64,000 nucleotides of DNA from CAVZVZ01 sp963778895 (GCA_963778895.1 CAVZVZ010000005.1:1674001-1738000), one strand, 5' to 3'; shown: positions 1 to 9,428, counted from the first letter of the stretch. Notes: generated by a model from the sequence alone, not told the origin. Translations and numbers: made by a program.

Positions 1-2
1 GG

Positions 3-335
3 AACTTCTGGTGGGAGTCACTCGACTACGCCAGCCGGCACACGAGCCTCAACTACCACCAGGCCGTCCTCGACAACGACGGAGTGTTCCGCGCCGTCGT
101 GGCCCACCGCGACCCCGGTGTGCCCAATTGGCTCGACACCATGGGCCACACGAAAGGCCCGCTCCTGTTCCGCTGGGTGGTCGCCGACCACGGCCCGGCG
201 GCCACGACCCAGATCGTGCCCTTCGCCGAGATCCGCGATCACCTCCCGCCCGAAACCGCGACCGTGAGCCTCGACGAGCGTGCCGAGACGATCCGCCGCC
301 GCCGCCGAGGCGTGCAACGCCGGTTCGCGTCGTGA
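3..335 (+). CDS. C-terminal fragment of a DUF1214-like protein (5' end outside window)
   Basis: The frame is open from the left edge to TGA at 333-335, so only the last ~110 residues are present. The visible part contains NFWWESLDYASR near the edge, then DPGVPNWLDT and RWVV, then an arginine-rich tail (RRRRRGVQRR). This resembles the C-terminus of actinobacterial proteins annotated with DUF1214, whose biochemical role is unknown; this is a recognition from memory, not a search. It ends 14 bp before the epimerase gene and is probably the first gene of that operon. Confidence 0.5.
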   Translation, partial: NFWWESLDYASRHTSLNYHQAVLDNDGVFRAVVAHRDPGVPNWLDTMGHTKGPLLFRWVVADHGPAATTQIVPFAEIRDHLPPETATVSLDERAETIRRRRRGVQRRFAS

Positions 336-349
336 AAGGACCTGTCTGT

Positions 350-1339
350 ATGTCTTCCACCATCTTCGTGACCGGCAGTACCGGACTCACGGGCGGAAAC
401 GTTTGCCAGCAACTCATCGAGCGGGGCGATGACGTCCGCGCTCTCGTTCGCAATCCGGACGAGGCGGTGGCCCTCGCCGCGATCGGCGTCGACCTCGTGC
501 CGGGTGACATCGCCGACGCGGACGACGTGCTCCGAGCAGCCAAGGGCTGTGACGCTGCCATCCACTCCGCGGCTCTGCTCGGCGGCGCGAGCCAGGACCG
601 GGCCGACTTCGAAGCCGTCAACGTGACGGGAACGATCAACGTGCTCGATGCCGGCCGTTCGCTCGGGATGCGCCGGGTCGTTGCGCTCAGCACCGGCACC
701 TTCTTCGACCTGACCACGCCGGCGCCGGCCGAGGAGGCACCGGTGCTCGACGACCCGCCCGACGACCCGTACTCCGTCACCAAGCTGGCCGCCTTCCGCG
801 CGGTCCACGAGCGGGCGGCGGCCGGCGACGACGTGCTGACGTGCCACCCCGGCGCCATCTACGGCCCCGGTGTCGTCAGCCGGCGGGCTCTGCATCCGAC
901 CAGCTTCAACGCGATCCTGCTGGCCGCCATGCGCGGCCGTATCCCGACGTTCCTCGACTTCCCGGTCACTTGGGTTTACGCGGCCGATGTGGCGTCGGGT
1001 TCGATCGCTGCGCTCGATCGCGGTGTCGCCGGTGAGCGCTACTGGCTCGTCGGTCGACCGGAGGACGAGATCAGCACGGCCGCCGGCTGCAACCGCGCCT
1101 GTGAACTGGCCGGCGTCGACCATCGCGTCGAGGACCTCGACTACCGCTCCGATCCCGACGCCCTCACTGCCGCGTTCGGCCCGACGCTCATGGCCATAGC
1201 CGAGGCCGCCGCCAACCAGGTGCGCACCCCACGCTCAGCCACGAACGCCACGAGCGAGCGCCTCGGTTACCAACCGATCAGCCTCGACGACGGGCTCGGC
1301 CGGCTCATCCTCTGGCTCCGCGAACTCGGCAAACTGTAG
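350..1339 (+). CDS. NAD-dependent epimerase/dehydratase family protein
   Basis: A 329-residue extended SDR. The Rossmann motif TGSTGLTGG lies at residues 8-16 and the catalytic Tyr-xxx-Lys pair is Y141/K145 in PYSVTK. Length and layout fit the NAD(P)-dependent sugar epimerase/dehydratase and reductase superfamily; the substrate cannot be read from sequence. I chose ATG at 350 because AAAGGA lies 9 bp upstream and the conserved FVTGSTG strand follows immediately; the open frame upstream is only read-through. It sits between the DUF1214-like gene and a second, classical SDR with gaps of 14 and 10 bp, suggesting one oxidoreductase operon. The frame is intact. Confidence 0.85.
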   Translation: MSSTIFVTGSTGLTGGNVCQQLIERGDDVRALVRNPDEAVALAAIGVDLVPGDIADADDVLRAAKGCDAAIHSAALLGGASQDRADFEAVNVTGTINVLDAGRSLGMRRVVALSTGTFFDLTTPAPAEEAPVLDDPPDDPYSVTKLAAFRAVHERAAAGDDVLTCHPGAIYGPGVVSRRALHPTSFNAILLAAMRGRIPTFLDFPVTWVYAADVASGSIAALDRGVAGERYWLVGRPEDEISTAAGCNRACELAGVDHRVEDLDYRSDPDALTAAFGPTLMAIAEAAANQVRTPRSATNATSERLGYQPISLDDGLGRLILWLRELGKL

Positions 1340-1349
1340 AAAGTCGACC

Positions 1350-2160
1350 ATGCCCATCGATCCATCCAACATCCTGCTGACCGGACGAGTTGCCGTCGTC
1401 ACCGGCGGCGGCTCGGGCATCGGGCGCGGCATCGCGGCCGGCCTCGCGGCCTTCGGAGCCTCGGTCGCCATCTGGGAGAGGACGCCCGAGACCTGCGCGG
1501 CGGCGGCCGCGGAGATCGGTGCTCTCGGGATCACCACCGACGTACGTGAGAGCGCGGAGGTCGACGCCGCCTTGGCGCAGACGAACGCGGAGCTCGGGAC
1601 TGCCGACCATCCTGATCAACAACGCCGGCGGCGTGTTCTGGTCTTCGATCCTCGAGACCCGCGAGAACGGTTGGGACGCGCTCTACCGCGCCAACCTCCG
1701 ACACGTGCTGTTGTGCACGCAGCGCGTGGCCCGGGGTCTGGTCGAGGCCGGCGTCGGGGGCAGCATCACGAGCATCACCTCGATCGAAGGGGTCCGCGCC
1801 GCACCGGGCTACGCCGCGTACGCCGCGGCGAAAGCCGGGGTCATCAACTACACCAAGACCGCAGCGCTCGAGCTCGCGCCGTACGGCATCCGGGTGAACG
1901 CGCTCGCACCCGACATCACGCTCACCGAGGGGATCAAAGCGATCGCGCCGGATGGGTTCGAGGAGGGCATCGCGTCGACGGTGCCCATGGGCCGAGCCGG
2001 GCACGTCGACGAGATGGCCGGCGCCGCGGTGTTCCTCGCGTCCGACCTCGCGAGCTACGTCACCGGCCAGACGATCCACGTCGACGGCGGCACCCACGCG
2101 GCCGGCGGCTGGTACCACCACCCCGAGACCGGCGCCTACTCGCTCGGGCCCACCAACTGA
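1350..2160 (+). CDS. Short-chain dehydrogenase/reductase (frame change at about 1597)
   Basis: Classical SDR of ~270 residues. The N-terminus has the cofactor motif TGGGSGIGRG, the middle has ILINNAGG, the active site has Ser in SITSITSIEG and YAAAK, and the C-terminus has the usual YVTGQTIHVDGG. The first 83 codons are in the frame of 1350 and the rest in the frame of 1390. Removing one G from the GGG at 1596-1598 gives ELGLPTILINN, the expected sequence, so this is one gene with a single-base insertion. It follows the epimerase by 10 bp. Its stop faces the stop of the convergent hydrolase-cyclase gene with one base between them. The substrate is unknown. Confidence 0.85.
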
Positions 2161-2167
2161 GTCAGTT
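2155..2167. terminator. Short inverted repeat across two convergent stop codons
   Basis: AACTGA-G-TCAGTT is a perfect 6-bp inverted repeat that contains the stop codons of both convergent genes. It may form a weak bidirectional end signal, but the stem is short and no T-tract follows. Confidence 0.3.
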
Positions 2168-3502
2168 CACCGCGAACAGGGGCCACGACCCGGGAACACC
2201 CTTGAGCACGTGTTCGCCCCGATCGATGTAGTCGAAGTTCGCGCCAATGGTGAGGTCCTTGACCGTTCGCGAGACGCGGACCTCCCCAGCATCGGCCGTG
2301 CTCATCACTCTCGACGCGATGTGCACCGAGAGGCCACTTAGATCGTCGCCGCGCAGTTCGACCTCGCCGGTGTGAACACCCGAACGAGTGCGCAATCCGA
2401 GCGAACCGACCTGTTCGTTGATGGCGAGCGCACAGGACACGGCGCGACCGGGTCCATCGAAGTGGGCGAGCATGCCGTCGCCCGTCTGCTTCACCAACAC
2501 GCCGCGATGCCTCGACACTTCGTGCGCGCACACGTTGTCGTAACGATCGAGAAGGGTGCGCCACGTGGCATCGCCCAAGTCGGCCGCTCGGTCGGTCGAC
2601 TGCACGATGTCCGTGAACACCACCGTTGAAAGCACTCGGTCGACCGTCGTCGCGACCGCAGTACCGCTGGCGCCCGTGAGGAACTCCTCGATGTTGCGCA
2701 GGCACTCGTCGTAATCCGAGGGGCGCCAGCTGGCGTGGAAGTCGCCGTCGATCACCACTTGCGTCGCGCCGGGAATGTGCTCGGCCAGGTAATCGCCGTC
2801 GACGAGGTCGACGATCGGATCGTCGCGTTGGTTGATGACCAGCGTCGGGGCCTGGATGAGCGCGAGGAACGGTGTCAGGTCGAACTCGGCGCCGCGGCGA
2901 AGGATCTCGACCGCGACGGCCGCCGTGCAGCTGTAGCGCTCGAACCGCGCCAGCTGCGCCACCGCCTCGTCGACGTCGGGGGCATGCTGCACCAAGGTGT
3001 TCAACACGAGCCCGGTGGTCCAGAACTCGCGGACAAGCGTGAGGACCTGCTGGAAAGCCGGGTCCGGTGGTCGCGCCCCGGGACAACCCGACATCGCGAG
3101 CACCAGCGACGTGACTCGATCGGGATGCTTGGCCGCGAACATGGCGGCCAGCGGCGCTCCGTTCGACACGCCGGCGACGGCCGCCCGTTCGAGCCCGACC
3201 GCGTCCATGACCACGCAGATGTCGTCCATCCGATCCTCGACCGTGCCGGCGCCCAACGAACGGTCCGAAAGGCCGGAGCCGCGCTTGTCGAAGACCACCA
3301 TTCGGGAGAACTGGGCCAAGCGATCGAGCGGCGCGCTGGAGAACAAGTAGTCCCAGTTCAGCTCCACGTGCGACATGAACCCGGGCACGTAGACGAGGTC
3401 GATGGGTCCATCGCCGACGACCTGGTACGCAATGCTCAGGTCGCCGTTCTTCGCGAACTGCGTCTCGGGTTTCTTGTCCACCCCGGCCTCACTGACGGAC
3501 AT
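2162..3502 (-). CDS. Alpha/beta hydrolase - class III adenylate/guanylate cyclase fusion
   Basis: 446 residues, intact. Residues ~1-270 form an alpha/beta hydrolase: the VYVPGFMSH strand, FDKRGSGLSDR, the nucleophile elbow GVSNGAP, and His in IDGDFHASW. Residues ~284-446 form a class III nucleotidyl cyclase: metal-binding Asp in VVFTDIVQST and in KQTGDGMLAHF, HTGEVE, and the transition-state Arg in HIASRV. The Asn that usually precedes in NxAxR is His here. This two-domain arrangement is known in actinobacteria. The hydrolase part may act as a ligand sensor controlling cyclic nucleotide synthesis (inference). Cytosolic; no signal peptide or membrane segment. It is a single gene, divergent from nothing close. 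Confidence 0.88.
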   Translation of the reverse strand: MSVSEAGVDKKPETQFAKNGDLSIAYQVVGDGPIDLVYVPGFMSHVELNWDYLFSSAPLDRLAQFSRMVVFDKRGSGLSDRSLGAGTVEDRMDDICVVMDAVGLERAAVAGVSNGAPLAAMFAAKHPDRVTSLVLAMSGCPGARPPDPAFQQVLTLVREFWTTGLVLNTLVQHAPDVDEAVAQLARFERYSCTAAVAVEILRRGAEFDLTPFLALIQAPTLVINQRDDPIVDLVDGDYLAEHIPGATQVVIDGDFHASWRPSDYDECLRNIEEFLTGASGTAVATTVDRVLSTVVFTDIVQSTDRAADLGDATWRTLLDRYDNVCAHEVSRHRGVLVKQTGDGMLAHFDGPGRAVSCALAINEQVGSLGLRTRSGVHTGEVELRGDDLSGLSVHIASRVMSTADAGEVRVSRTVKDLTIGANFDYIDRGEHVLKGVPGSWPLFAVN

Positions 3503-3527
3503 CCGTTGGGGCCTTGCGGGACGGAAG

Positions 3528-5117
3528 CTACCTCAACGCCTGACTCTCAGCCGTACGGCAGTCGTCGGCCTTGCATGTGCGGAGGTCGTCGAGACGTTGA
3601 TGGAACGCGGCGAGCAAAGCCGGATCGGCGGAGCTGGCCAGGTTGTCGAGCTCGTCCGGGTCGTTGGTCAGGTCGTAGAGCTCCTTCTCGCCGGTCACGT
3701 ACTCGACGTACGTGTAACCGGCGACGCGGATGCCCTGGATACTCGGGGATGTTGCTGAGCGCGGCCGCGCCGGCGCGGATCGTGGTCGAGGTGGTCGTCC
3801 CGTCATTCGCCGCCGCGGCGTCCTGGTCGAGGTCGTCGGGCTCGAGCTGGCCCGCGCCCGATCGGTCCTGGGGCGTGAGCGTCGTGGTCCAGTGCTCGAG
3901 CAGGTAGGCCTGCCGCCAGTCGGACGCGCTGCGGTGGCTGGCCGTCGCAGGAACGGAACGAGCGATCGCCCGTCGGGCGAGTCGGTCAGCGTCGCCCCGC
4001 CGAGCTCGGCGATCGTGGGCGCGAGATCGACGTTGCCGGTGATGGCCTGCACGTGTCCGCCGGCCGCGACGCCGGGACCTCGCACGAGGAGCGGCAGGTG
4101 GATGTCGGTCTCGTACGCCGTCTGCTTGCCGGACGGCATGCGGTGCTGGCCGAGGTGGAACCCGTTGTCGGACGTGAAGATGATGTCGGTGTTGTCGAGC
4201 TCCCCGGTCTGACGCAGGTGGTCGACGAGGCTCGCGACGTCGCGGTCGACGGCCTGCAGCGACTGCGCCCGCCGGCGCGCCAGCGCGTCGACCTTGCGTT
4301 GCACCGACGGACTGAGCAGCGGAAGGTCTTGGATGAACTGCGGCTTGTCGCTGACGTCGGCCTCGTTGTATGAGCCGTCACGCGGCGCTTGTAGCCCGGG
4401 AAACGCTTGCGCATCCTGCGGTGCAGGCGTGGCCGGCTGGTGCGGCGCGTACACGGCGAGGTAGGCGAAGAACGGCTTGCCCGCGATCTGGGCCTTGTCG
4501 ATGAAGTCGGTGGTCTGACGGGCGTAGACGTCGGTGCCGTAGTCGTCTGGTCCGTGTCCGTAGTCGACCTGCTGGCCGTTCTGGTTCAAGGTGTAGTTGA
4601 ACTCGCCGTAGGCGTTGCCCTTCGACGAGCTGGACCACGTGTCCCAGCCCGGCGGTACGTAGCTCGGGGCGACCGTGTTGGGGTAGCCGTTGAGGTACTT
4701 CCCGAACAGCCCGGTCGAGTAACCGGCGTCGTGCATCGCCGTGGCCACTGTGGCCTGCTCGACGTCGTCGGCGTGTGCGGTCTCGAATCCGCCGTTGGTC
4801 CCGCCGTTGGTGAGTACGCCCGTGTTGTGCGAGTACTGCCCGCGCAGGATCGAGGTGCGAGCTGGACAGCACAGGGTCACGTTGTCGAACTCGTTGTCGA
4901 ACGTCATGCCCTGATCGCCGATGAGCTGGCGGATCTGCGGGAGGTATTGCAGATCGTCGAGACGCATGTCGTCGGTGAGCACGAACAACACGTTGGGCTT
5001 CGTGGTCCCGGCCGCCGGAGCCGTCGACCCGGTCGAGCTCGAACTGCCGGACGAGCACGAGACCGACACCGTCACCAACGCGACGGTGAGGACCAGGGAG
5101 GCGCAAGGGCGGATCAC
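3528..5117 (-). CDS. Secreted sulfatase lipoprotein (type I, Cys-type; internal frame change)
   Basis: Type I sulfatase of ~530 residues. The start is GTG at 5117, which overlaps the stop of the upstream glycosidase as GTGA. An N-terminal hydrophobic stretch ends in a lipobox (VSVSC), so it is probably lipid-anchored outside the membrane. Visible motifs are the metal site LTDDMR, the formylglycine signature CCPARTS (CxPxR, needing a formylglycine-generating enzyme), GKYLN, and TSDNGFHLGQHR. It resembles glucosamine-6-sulfatase-like enzymes. Between about 3735 and 3955 the annotated frame gives an Arg/Ser/Pro-rich stretch, whereas another frame gives QAYLLEHWTT...LSNIPEY, which fits the family. 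This is a compensated pair of frame changes, and the C-terminal GEKELYDLTNDP returns to the first frame. Confidence 0.85.
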   Translation of the reverse strand: MIRPCASLVLTVALVTVSVSCSSGSSSSTGSTAPAAGTTKPNVLFVLTDDMRLDDLQYLPQIRQLIGDQGMTFDNEFDNVTLCCPARTSILRGQYSHNTGVLTNGGTNGGFETAHADDVEQATVATAMHDAGYSTGLFGKYLNGYPNTVAPSYVPPGWDTWSSSSKGNAYGEFNYTLNQNGQQVDYGHGPDDYGTDVYARQTTDFIDKAQIAGKPFFAYLAVYAPHQPATPAPQDAQAFPGLQAPRDGSYNEADVSDKPQFIQDLPLLSPSVQRKVDALARRRAQSLQAVDRDVASLVDHLRQTGELDNTDIIFTSDNGFHLGQHRMPSGKQTAYETDIHLPLLVRGPGVAAGGHVQAITGNVDLAPTIAELGGATLTDSPDGRSLVPFLRRPATAARPTGGRPTCSSTGPRRSRPRTDRARASSSPTTSTRTPRRRMTGRPPRPRSAPARPRSATSPSIQGIRVAGYTYVEYVTGEKELYDLTNDPDELDNLASSADPALLAAFHQRLDDLRTCKADDCRTAESQALR

Positions 5118-6386
5118 AGCTGCGCCAACCACTTCTCGCCGTATCGAGTCAGTTGCTGGGCCTGGAACGCTTGGCGCACCTGTGCGTTGAACGACTCGCT
5201 GAGCTGTGCGTATGGCGCGGCATCGAGCGCCGGAGTCCAGTCGATGTAGGAGAAGAACTGCCCGGCCCAGTACGGCGACACGTAGGACACGCCCGACTTC
5301 TCGGCCCAGGCGGCCGTGACGGCGGCGAAGCGGACGTCGAGTGGCTCGAAGAACGAGAACGAATCGCGGCGAAACGCGGTATCGGCGGTTGCGGGGGTCG
5401 TCAGGTCGGAGCCGTCGGTCTTGTACAGGCCGACCTCATCGGCAACCAGCGGCTTGCCCGCGGCGTGCGCGAGATCGGTGTCGCGCAACAAGTTGTCCGT
5501 CGTTCGGCCGGTAACCGGATAGATGTGCAGAGTCAGGTAGTCAATCGCCTCGCGCAGGATGGCTTCGTTGAAGGTCGGGTCGAGCCACGTGCCCGCCCCA
5601 GCACCGACCTTCGTCTCGCCGCGACCGCCGATGCCGGCAAGCACATCGTGCACATAGCGGGCCGCGCCTTCGGGTGTGGAGAAGTCGGCGACCTTGGTGA
5701 GCGATGCTTCGGTGGTCGGCTCGGACAGGATCGTGAGGTACGTGGGTCTGATCTGGTCGATGACGATCCGTGCCTGCGCAACGGTGGCGCCGACGAAGTC
5801 CTGGTAACCGCCCGGGTAGGTGTAGTCACACGCCGCGTACACCGTGCCGCAGAACAGTGACGCCGAGCTCGACGTCGACCGTCATGTCGTGGGCGCGTGC
5901 CTCGTCGGCGACGGTCGCGAAGAACGTCGTGTAGGCGGAACCGTCAGGACCGAACTCGGGAAGCAGCATTGGAAGCTTGACGCCGAGGGTGACCCCATGA
6001 ACGCCGATCGATTGCAGCCGGTCGAGCCACTGATTCACACCCGTCATCGTGGCGGGCTGCAGGAGTTGGGTGAGCCGGTTGCCGTTGGCCGGGAGGAGTT
6101 CGGTCGCCAGGACGGGCGCCGCGGTTCCGGCAGGAGCTACCGGCCGCGCGTCGACCGCGCGCTGGTAGGAGTCGAGCCCTGCGCTGAGCGTGTCGTAGAG
6201 CGTTTGATATTGCGCCGGGACGGGCGGGGGTGCCGCCACGACCGTGCTCGCCGAGGGTTCTTCGGTTGCCGCGGAACCGGACGCGGACCTGTCCGTCGAG
6301 GTCGATGAGCAGGCCGACGCCAACACCAGACTGGCAACGCCCAGCACCGCGACGCCGACCGACTTCGTGCCTCTCATCGGCAACAT
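5114..6386 (-). CDS. Secreted TIM-barrel glycoside hydrolase-like lipoprotein (frame change near 5845)
   Basis: Starts at 6386 with a lipoprotein signal ending in LASACSS, then a low-complexity Ser/Ala/Pro linker and a catalytic barrel. The first ~180 residues are in one frame and the rest (from about 5845 down) in another; joining them gives ~420 residues. Candidate catalytic acids are Glu in LTILSEPTTE and Glu in VADEVGLYK, spaced as in clan GH-A barrels, with DYLTLHIYPV between. I cannot assign the GH family. It overlaps the sulfatase by 4 bp, so the two are translationally coupled and likely attack the same sulfated glycan at the cell surface (inference). Confidence 0.7.
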
Positions 6387-6411
6387 TGTCGAACGCGAAT
6401 GTGATGAGGAG

Positions 6412-7155
6412 ATGAGGAGGACAGGGGTTTCAGGACCTTCGGCCCTTCACTGGATTACTCCGGCCCACGGATCATTCGGTGTGATCATCAAGACGGCCGC
6501 ACTCGGCAGTGTCGCGGGGTACGCGCTGTTGCAATGGCTCGGTCGCACGTACGGCTCGACGATGTCCGAGCGACACATGGCGATGCCGGGTGACGAGGTC
6601 GTACCTGCACCGCAGTACAACATCACGCACGCCATCACGATCGATGCCGTATCCGAGGACGTGTGGCCGTGGCTGGTGCAGGTCGGCTGGCATCGAGCCG
6701 GCTGGTACACCGCTCGGTGGGTCGACCAGCTTCTCTTCCCGGCGAATGCGGCCAGCGCTGATCGCATCATCCCCGAACTGCAGCATTGCGAGGTCGGCGA
6801 CTTCATCCCCGACGGGCCGCCTGAGGTCGACTGTGGCTTCCACGTCGACCAGGTCGAGCCGAATCATCACCTCTCGCTCCGGTCGACCACCCACCTCCCG
6901 CTTCGCTGGCGTGCCGATCTCGGTGCGCGACTGACATGGTCGTGGACGTTCCTGCTCGTACCCGTCGATGGTGAGACCCGAACGCGCTTCGTCTTCCGGT
7001 GGCGAGCCGTCGCATCGCCCTGGTGGGTGCGGGCGTTCACTTCGCTCGCGATCGTCCCCGCCGATGCAGTGATGTCGCACGACATGCTGCACGGCCTGAA
7101 GAACAGGGCCGAAGGATATTCATCAGCACGGCGTATTCGCGGAGTTGACTGGTAG
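6412..7155 (+). CDS. SRPBCC (START-like) family protein with N-terminal membrane helix
   Basis: About 247 residues. A short hydrophobic segment (VIIKTAALGSVAGYALLQWLG) precedes an SRPBCC-type ligand-binding fold: ITHAITIDAVSEDVWPWLVQVG, GWYTARWVD, DFIPDG, and a C-terminal helix with SHDMLHGLKNRAEGY. Proteins of this type are common in actinobacteria and their ligands are unknown. The start is uncertain: ATG at 6412 lies 25 bp from the divergent glycosidase start, while GTG at 6481 would begin directly at the membrane helix. The frame is intact. The next gene begins 2 bp after its stop, so they are co-transcribed. Confidence 0.75.
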   Translation: MRRTGVSGPSALHWITPAHGSFGVIIKTAALGSVAGYALLQWLGRTYGSTMSERHMAMPGDEVVPAPQYNITHAITIDAVSEDVWPWLVQVGWHRAGWYTARWVDQLLFPANAASADRIIPELQHCEVGDFIPDGPPEVDCGFHVDQVEPNHHLSLRSTTHLPLRWRADLGARLTWSWTFLLVPVDGETRTRFVFRWRAVASPWWVRAFTSLAIVPADAVMSHDMLHGLKNRAEGYSSARRIRGVDW

Positions 7156-7157
7156 TC

Positions 7158-7985
7158 GTGCACGTGCCACTCGGTCCCCTCGCCGGTCGTCTCGGACGAG
7201 ACCTGCGCGCGAGCGCACTTCGTGAGGCGGCAAAGATCAATGGTGCTCCCGCTCGTGACGAGCATGTGATCACGGATACGGATCTCGCCCAGCTTCCCGA
7301 GCCCGCGCAGCGATACATGCGCTACATGGGCGTCGTGGGCCGAGCACGGGACTGGGCGTTCCTGGTCCGTTTCCAGGGCCGTTTCCGGAGGTCCGGACAA
7401 CCGTGGATGCCGTGCGAAGCCTGGCAGTACAACACCAGCGAGCCGGTGACCCGGATCTTCCACATGCGCATCGACTTCTTCTACGTCCTACCGATGGTGG
7501 GCCGCGACACCTATGTCGGCGGCAAGGGAGCCATGGTCGGCGACGTGCTCGGACTCGTCACCGTGGCCGACGGCTCTGGTCATGAGTTCGACGTCGGCGA
7601 ACTGGTGACCTATCTCAACGACGCGCTCGTGCTGGCCCCGTCGATGCTGCTGGATGGTTCGACCAAGTGGGCCGCAGTCGACGACGGATCCTTCGACGTG
7701 AGTCTCACCGACCGCGACAACAACGTGACCGCTCGGGTCTTCGTGGACTCGACCGGCGCCATGCGCGACTTCTCGACCGAAGACCGGTGGTGCGATCTGC
7801 CGGGCGGTCTCGTGCGAGCCCCCTGGAGCACACCCATCGCAGGCTGGACCGAGTTCGACGGCCGACCGTGGCCAACGGGGGCCCGGGCGGTGTGGCATCT
7901 GCCCGACGGCGAGCTTCCATACGTCGAGGGCACGTTCACGGCGGGCAGCATCCGGCGCAACATCTCACCGCTCGAAGCTGGGTAG
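7158..7985 (+). CDS. DUF6544-type protein of unknown function
   Basis: 275 residues with GTG start at 7158, two bases after the stop of the SRPBCC gene. The layout LPEPAQRYMRYMGVVGRAR, a variant FRRSGQPWMPCEAWQYN, MVGRDTYVGGKGAM and GELVTYLNDALVLAPSMLL matches actinobacterial proteins I know as DUF6544. There is no signal peptide or membrane segment and no known catalytic motif. The pairing with an SRPBCC protein suggests lipid or small-molecule handling, which is inference only. The neighbouring TMEM175 gene is convergent, 27 bp away. Confidence 0.65.
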   Translation: MHVPLGPLAGRLGRDLRASALREAAKINGAPARDEHVITDTDLAQLPEPAQRYMRYMGVVGRARDWAFLVRFQGRFRRSGQPWMPCEAWQYNTSEPVTRIFHMRIDFFYVLPMVGRDTYVGGKGAMVGDVLGLVTVADGSGHEFDVGELVTYLNDALVLAPSMLLDGSTKWAAVDDGSFDVSLTDRDNNVTARVFVDSTGAMRDFSTEDRWCDLPGGLVRAPWSTPIAGWTEFDGRPWPTGARAVWHLPDGELPYVEGTFTAGSIRRNISPLEAG

Positions 7986-8011
7986 CTACGACGTCGCGAC
8001 TTCGAGCGACG

Positions 8012-8659
8012 TCAGACCACAGGATCCGCAGGTGTCGTGCGGCGAGGGCCAGCCCGCCAGAGCATGAAGTAGACCGCCATGACGGCGTAGGCGGCGAGGC
8101 AGGCGGGGGCGCTGATGAACGCCAGTCCGATGGTGGCGCCGTAGACGGCGGGACCGACGACCGATCGTCTCATCGCTACTTGGGCGTCATCGGCGTCGGT
8201 TCCGTCGGCGAGGAGCTCGGGGTGACGTGAGAGGTAGTACCAGAGAAGAACGAACCCGACGCCGATCAGGGTCATGTTGACGCTGTAGACGGCCGCGGCA
8301 ACATGACCATTGCGATCCTCTCGGAGGTACTCGGCGAGCAGAGCCGTGGGGAACGGCAGGAACGCCACGAACATCAGGAGGATGATGTTGAGGTAGAGGA
8401 TGCCTCGCGAGACGACACCAACCCGCTCGAAGAGGTAGTGGTGATTGACCCAGATGATCCCGATGACGAGGAAGGTCACGGCGTAGGCGGTGTAGCTCGG
8501 CCATTGGTCCGCGAGATCCGAGAACAGGTGGCCCTCCTCCGCGAGCGGCACCCTGACGTCGAGGATCAGCAGGGTGATGGCGATGGCGAGGACACCGTCG
8601 CTGAACGCTTCGAGACGCCCGCTGCTCAGCAATCCGGTGGTGTCGCGGTCGGATCTCAT
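8012..8659 (-). CDS. TMEM175-family potassium channel-like membrane protein (DUF1211)
   Basis: 215 residues, intact. It carries the family signature RLEAFSDGVLAIAITLLILD near the N-terminus (R-x-x-x-FSD), followed by about five further hydrophobic segments. Prokaryotic TMEM175 proteins are tetrameric leak K+ channels with six helices per subunit. ATG at 8659 overlaps the stop of the upstream reductase gene as ATGA, showing strict translational coupling. A channel coupled to a dinucleotide-binding reductase is unusual; the pair may form one stress-response unit under the adjacent TetR (inference). Confidence 0.88.
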   Translation of the reverse strand: MRSDRDTTGLLSSGRLEAFSDGVLAIAITLLILDVRVPLAEEGHLFSDLADQWPSYTAYAVTFLVIGIIWVNHHYLFERVGVVSRGILYLNIILLMFVAFLPFPTALLAEYLREDRNGHVAAAVYSVNMTLIGVGFVLLWYYLSRHPELLADGTDADDAQVAMRRSVVGPAVYGATIGLAFISAPACLAAYAVMAVYFMLWRAGPRRTTPADPVV

Positions 8660-9327
8660 TTGTCGCGGTAATGCGGCGTGGCCGGAATGGCTACGTGCGA
8701 ACGCACGGCGGCGACAACGGCCGCCGCGGCAGCACCCCGGTATTCCTCGCCGTACACCGCGCCCGGACGGCGGGGCGCCTCCATCACGGCACAATCGTCG
8801 ATGCCGCCGAGGTCGATCCCCAGCCAGCCGCATTGGTCGATCAACCCGATGAGCGTCGCCTTCGCGGGCCCGTCGTCGCCGGCGACCCATTGCACGACCC
8901 GGTCCTCGCCCGTTCGACCCGCGGTCGCGGCCTGGAACGCAGCGGTGAGGGTGTTGAACGACTTGGTGTAGCGGGCACCGATCATCCGCAGTGCGTTGTG
9001 GCGGGCGGCGGTCGGGCCCCCGAGATCGAGCGCACCGTCCGGGCCGAACTGGTTGGTGGTGTCCACGACAACGCGCCCCTCCAGTGAGCCCACGTTGGCG
9101 AAGACGTCGTCGATCACACCCCACGGAACGGAGATCACCACGACGTCGCCGAACGACGCGGCTTCGCCAGGATTGCCAACCCGGGCCTGAGGGCCCAACT
9201 CCGCCGCCAGCCCATCGAGGCGGGACGGCTCACGACTGAAACTCACCAACACTTCGTGGCCCACGCGAACGAACTGGCGGGCGAGATTGCCGCCGATGTT
9301 GCCCGCACCGATGATGCCGATCTTCAT
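8656..9327 (-). CDS. F420-dependent NADP reductase-like / NAD(P)-binding oxidoreductase
   Basis: 223 residues. The N-terminal dinucleotide fold KIGIIGAGNIGGNLA is followed by GDVVVISVPWG and VVVDTTNQFG, the pattern of NADPH-dependent F420 reductase (NPDX) and related NAD(P)-binding proteins. No separate catalytic domain is evident, as in that family. The frame is intact. It is the first gene of a two-gene operon with TMEM175, transcribed away from the tetR gene at 9429. The ~100-bp divergent promoter region carries a 12-bp AT-rich palindrome that could be the repressor site. Confidence 0.8.
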   Translation of the reverse strand: MKIGIIGAGNIGGNLARQFVRVGHEVLVSFSREPSRLDGLAAELGPQARVGNPGEAASFGDVVVISVPWGVIDDVFANVGSLEGRVVVDTTNQFGPDGALDLGGPTAARHNALRMIGARYTKSFNTLTAAFQAATAGRTGEDRVVQWVAGDDGPAKATLIGLIDQCGWLGIDLGGIDDCAVMEAPRRPGAVYGEEYRGAAAAAVVAAVRSHVAIPATPHYRDK

Positions 9328-9383
9328 GTCGTCTCCTCGTCAGGCGCAAGTGACCGATCACCTGCCGGCCTCATGACTAACGT

Positions 9384-9395
9384 TACATATATGTA
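9384..9395. promoter_or_regulatory. Candidate TetR operator (TACATATATGTA palindrome)
   Basis: A perfect 12-bp palindrome, strikingly AT-rich for this genome. It lies between the reductase start at 9327 (minus) and the tetR start at 9429 (plus). Position and symmetry are those expected of an autoregulatory TetR-family site controlling both directions; the assignment is inference. Confidence 0.55.
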
Positions 9396-9428
9396 TTGTA
9401 TTTCCGCGAACACGACCGGGCGGAAGCC

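Noticed and set aside
49..2121. Long minus-strand open frames opposite the epimerase and SDR
   Set aside because: They are Arg/Ser/Gly-rich mirror frames of real genes, without motifs; common in high-GC DNA.
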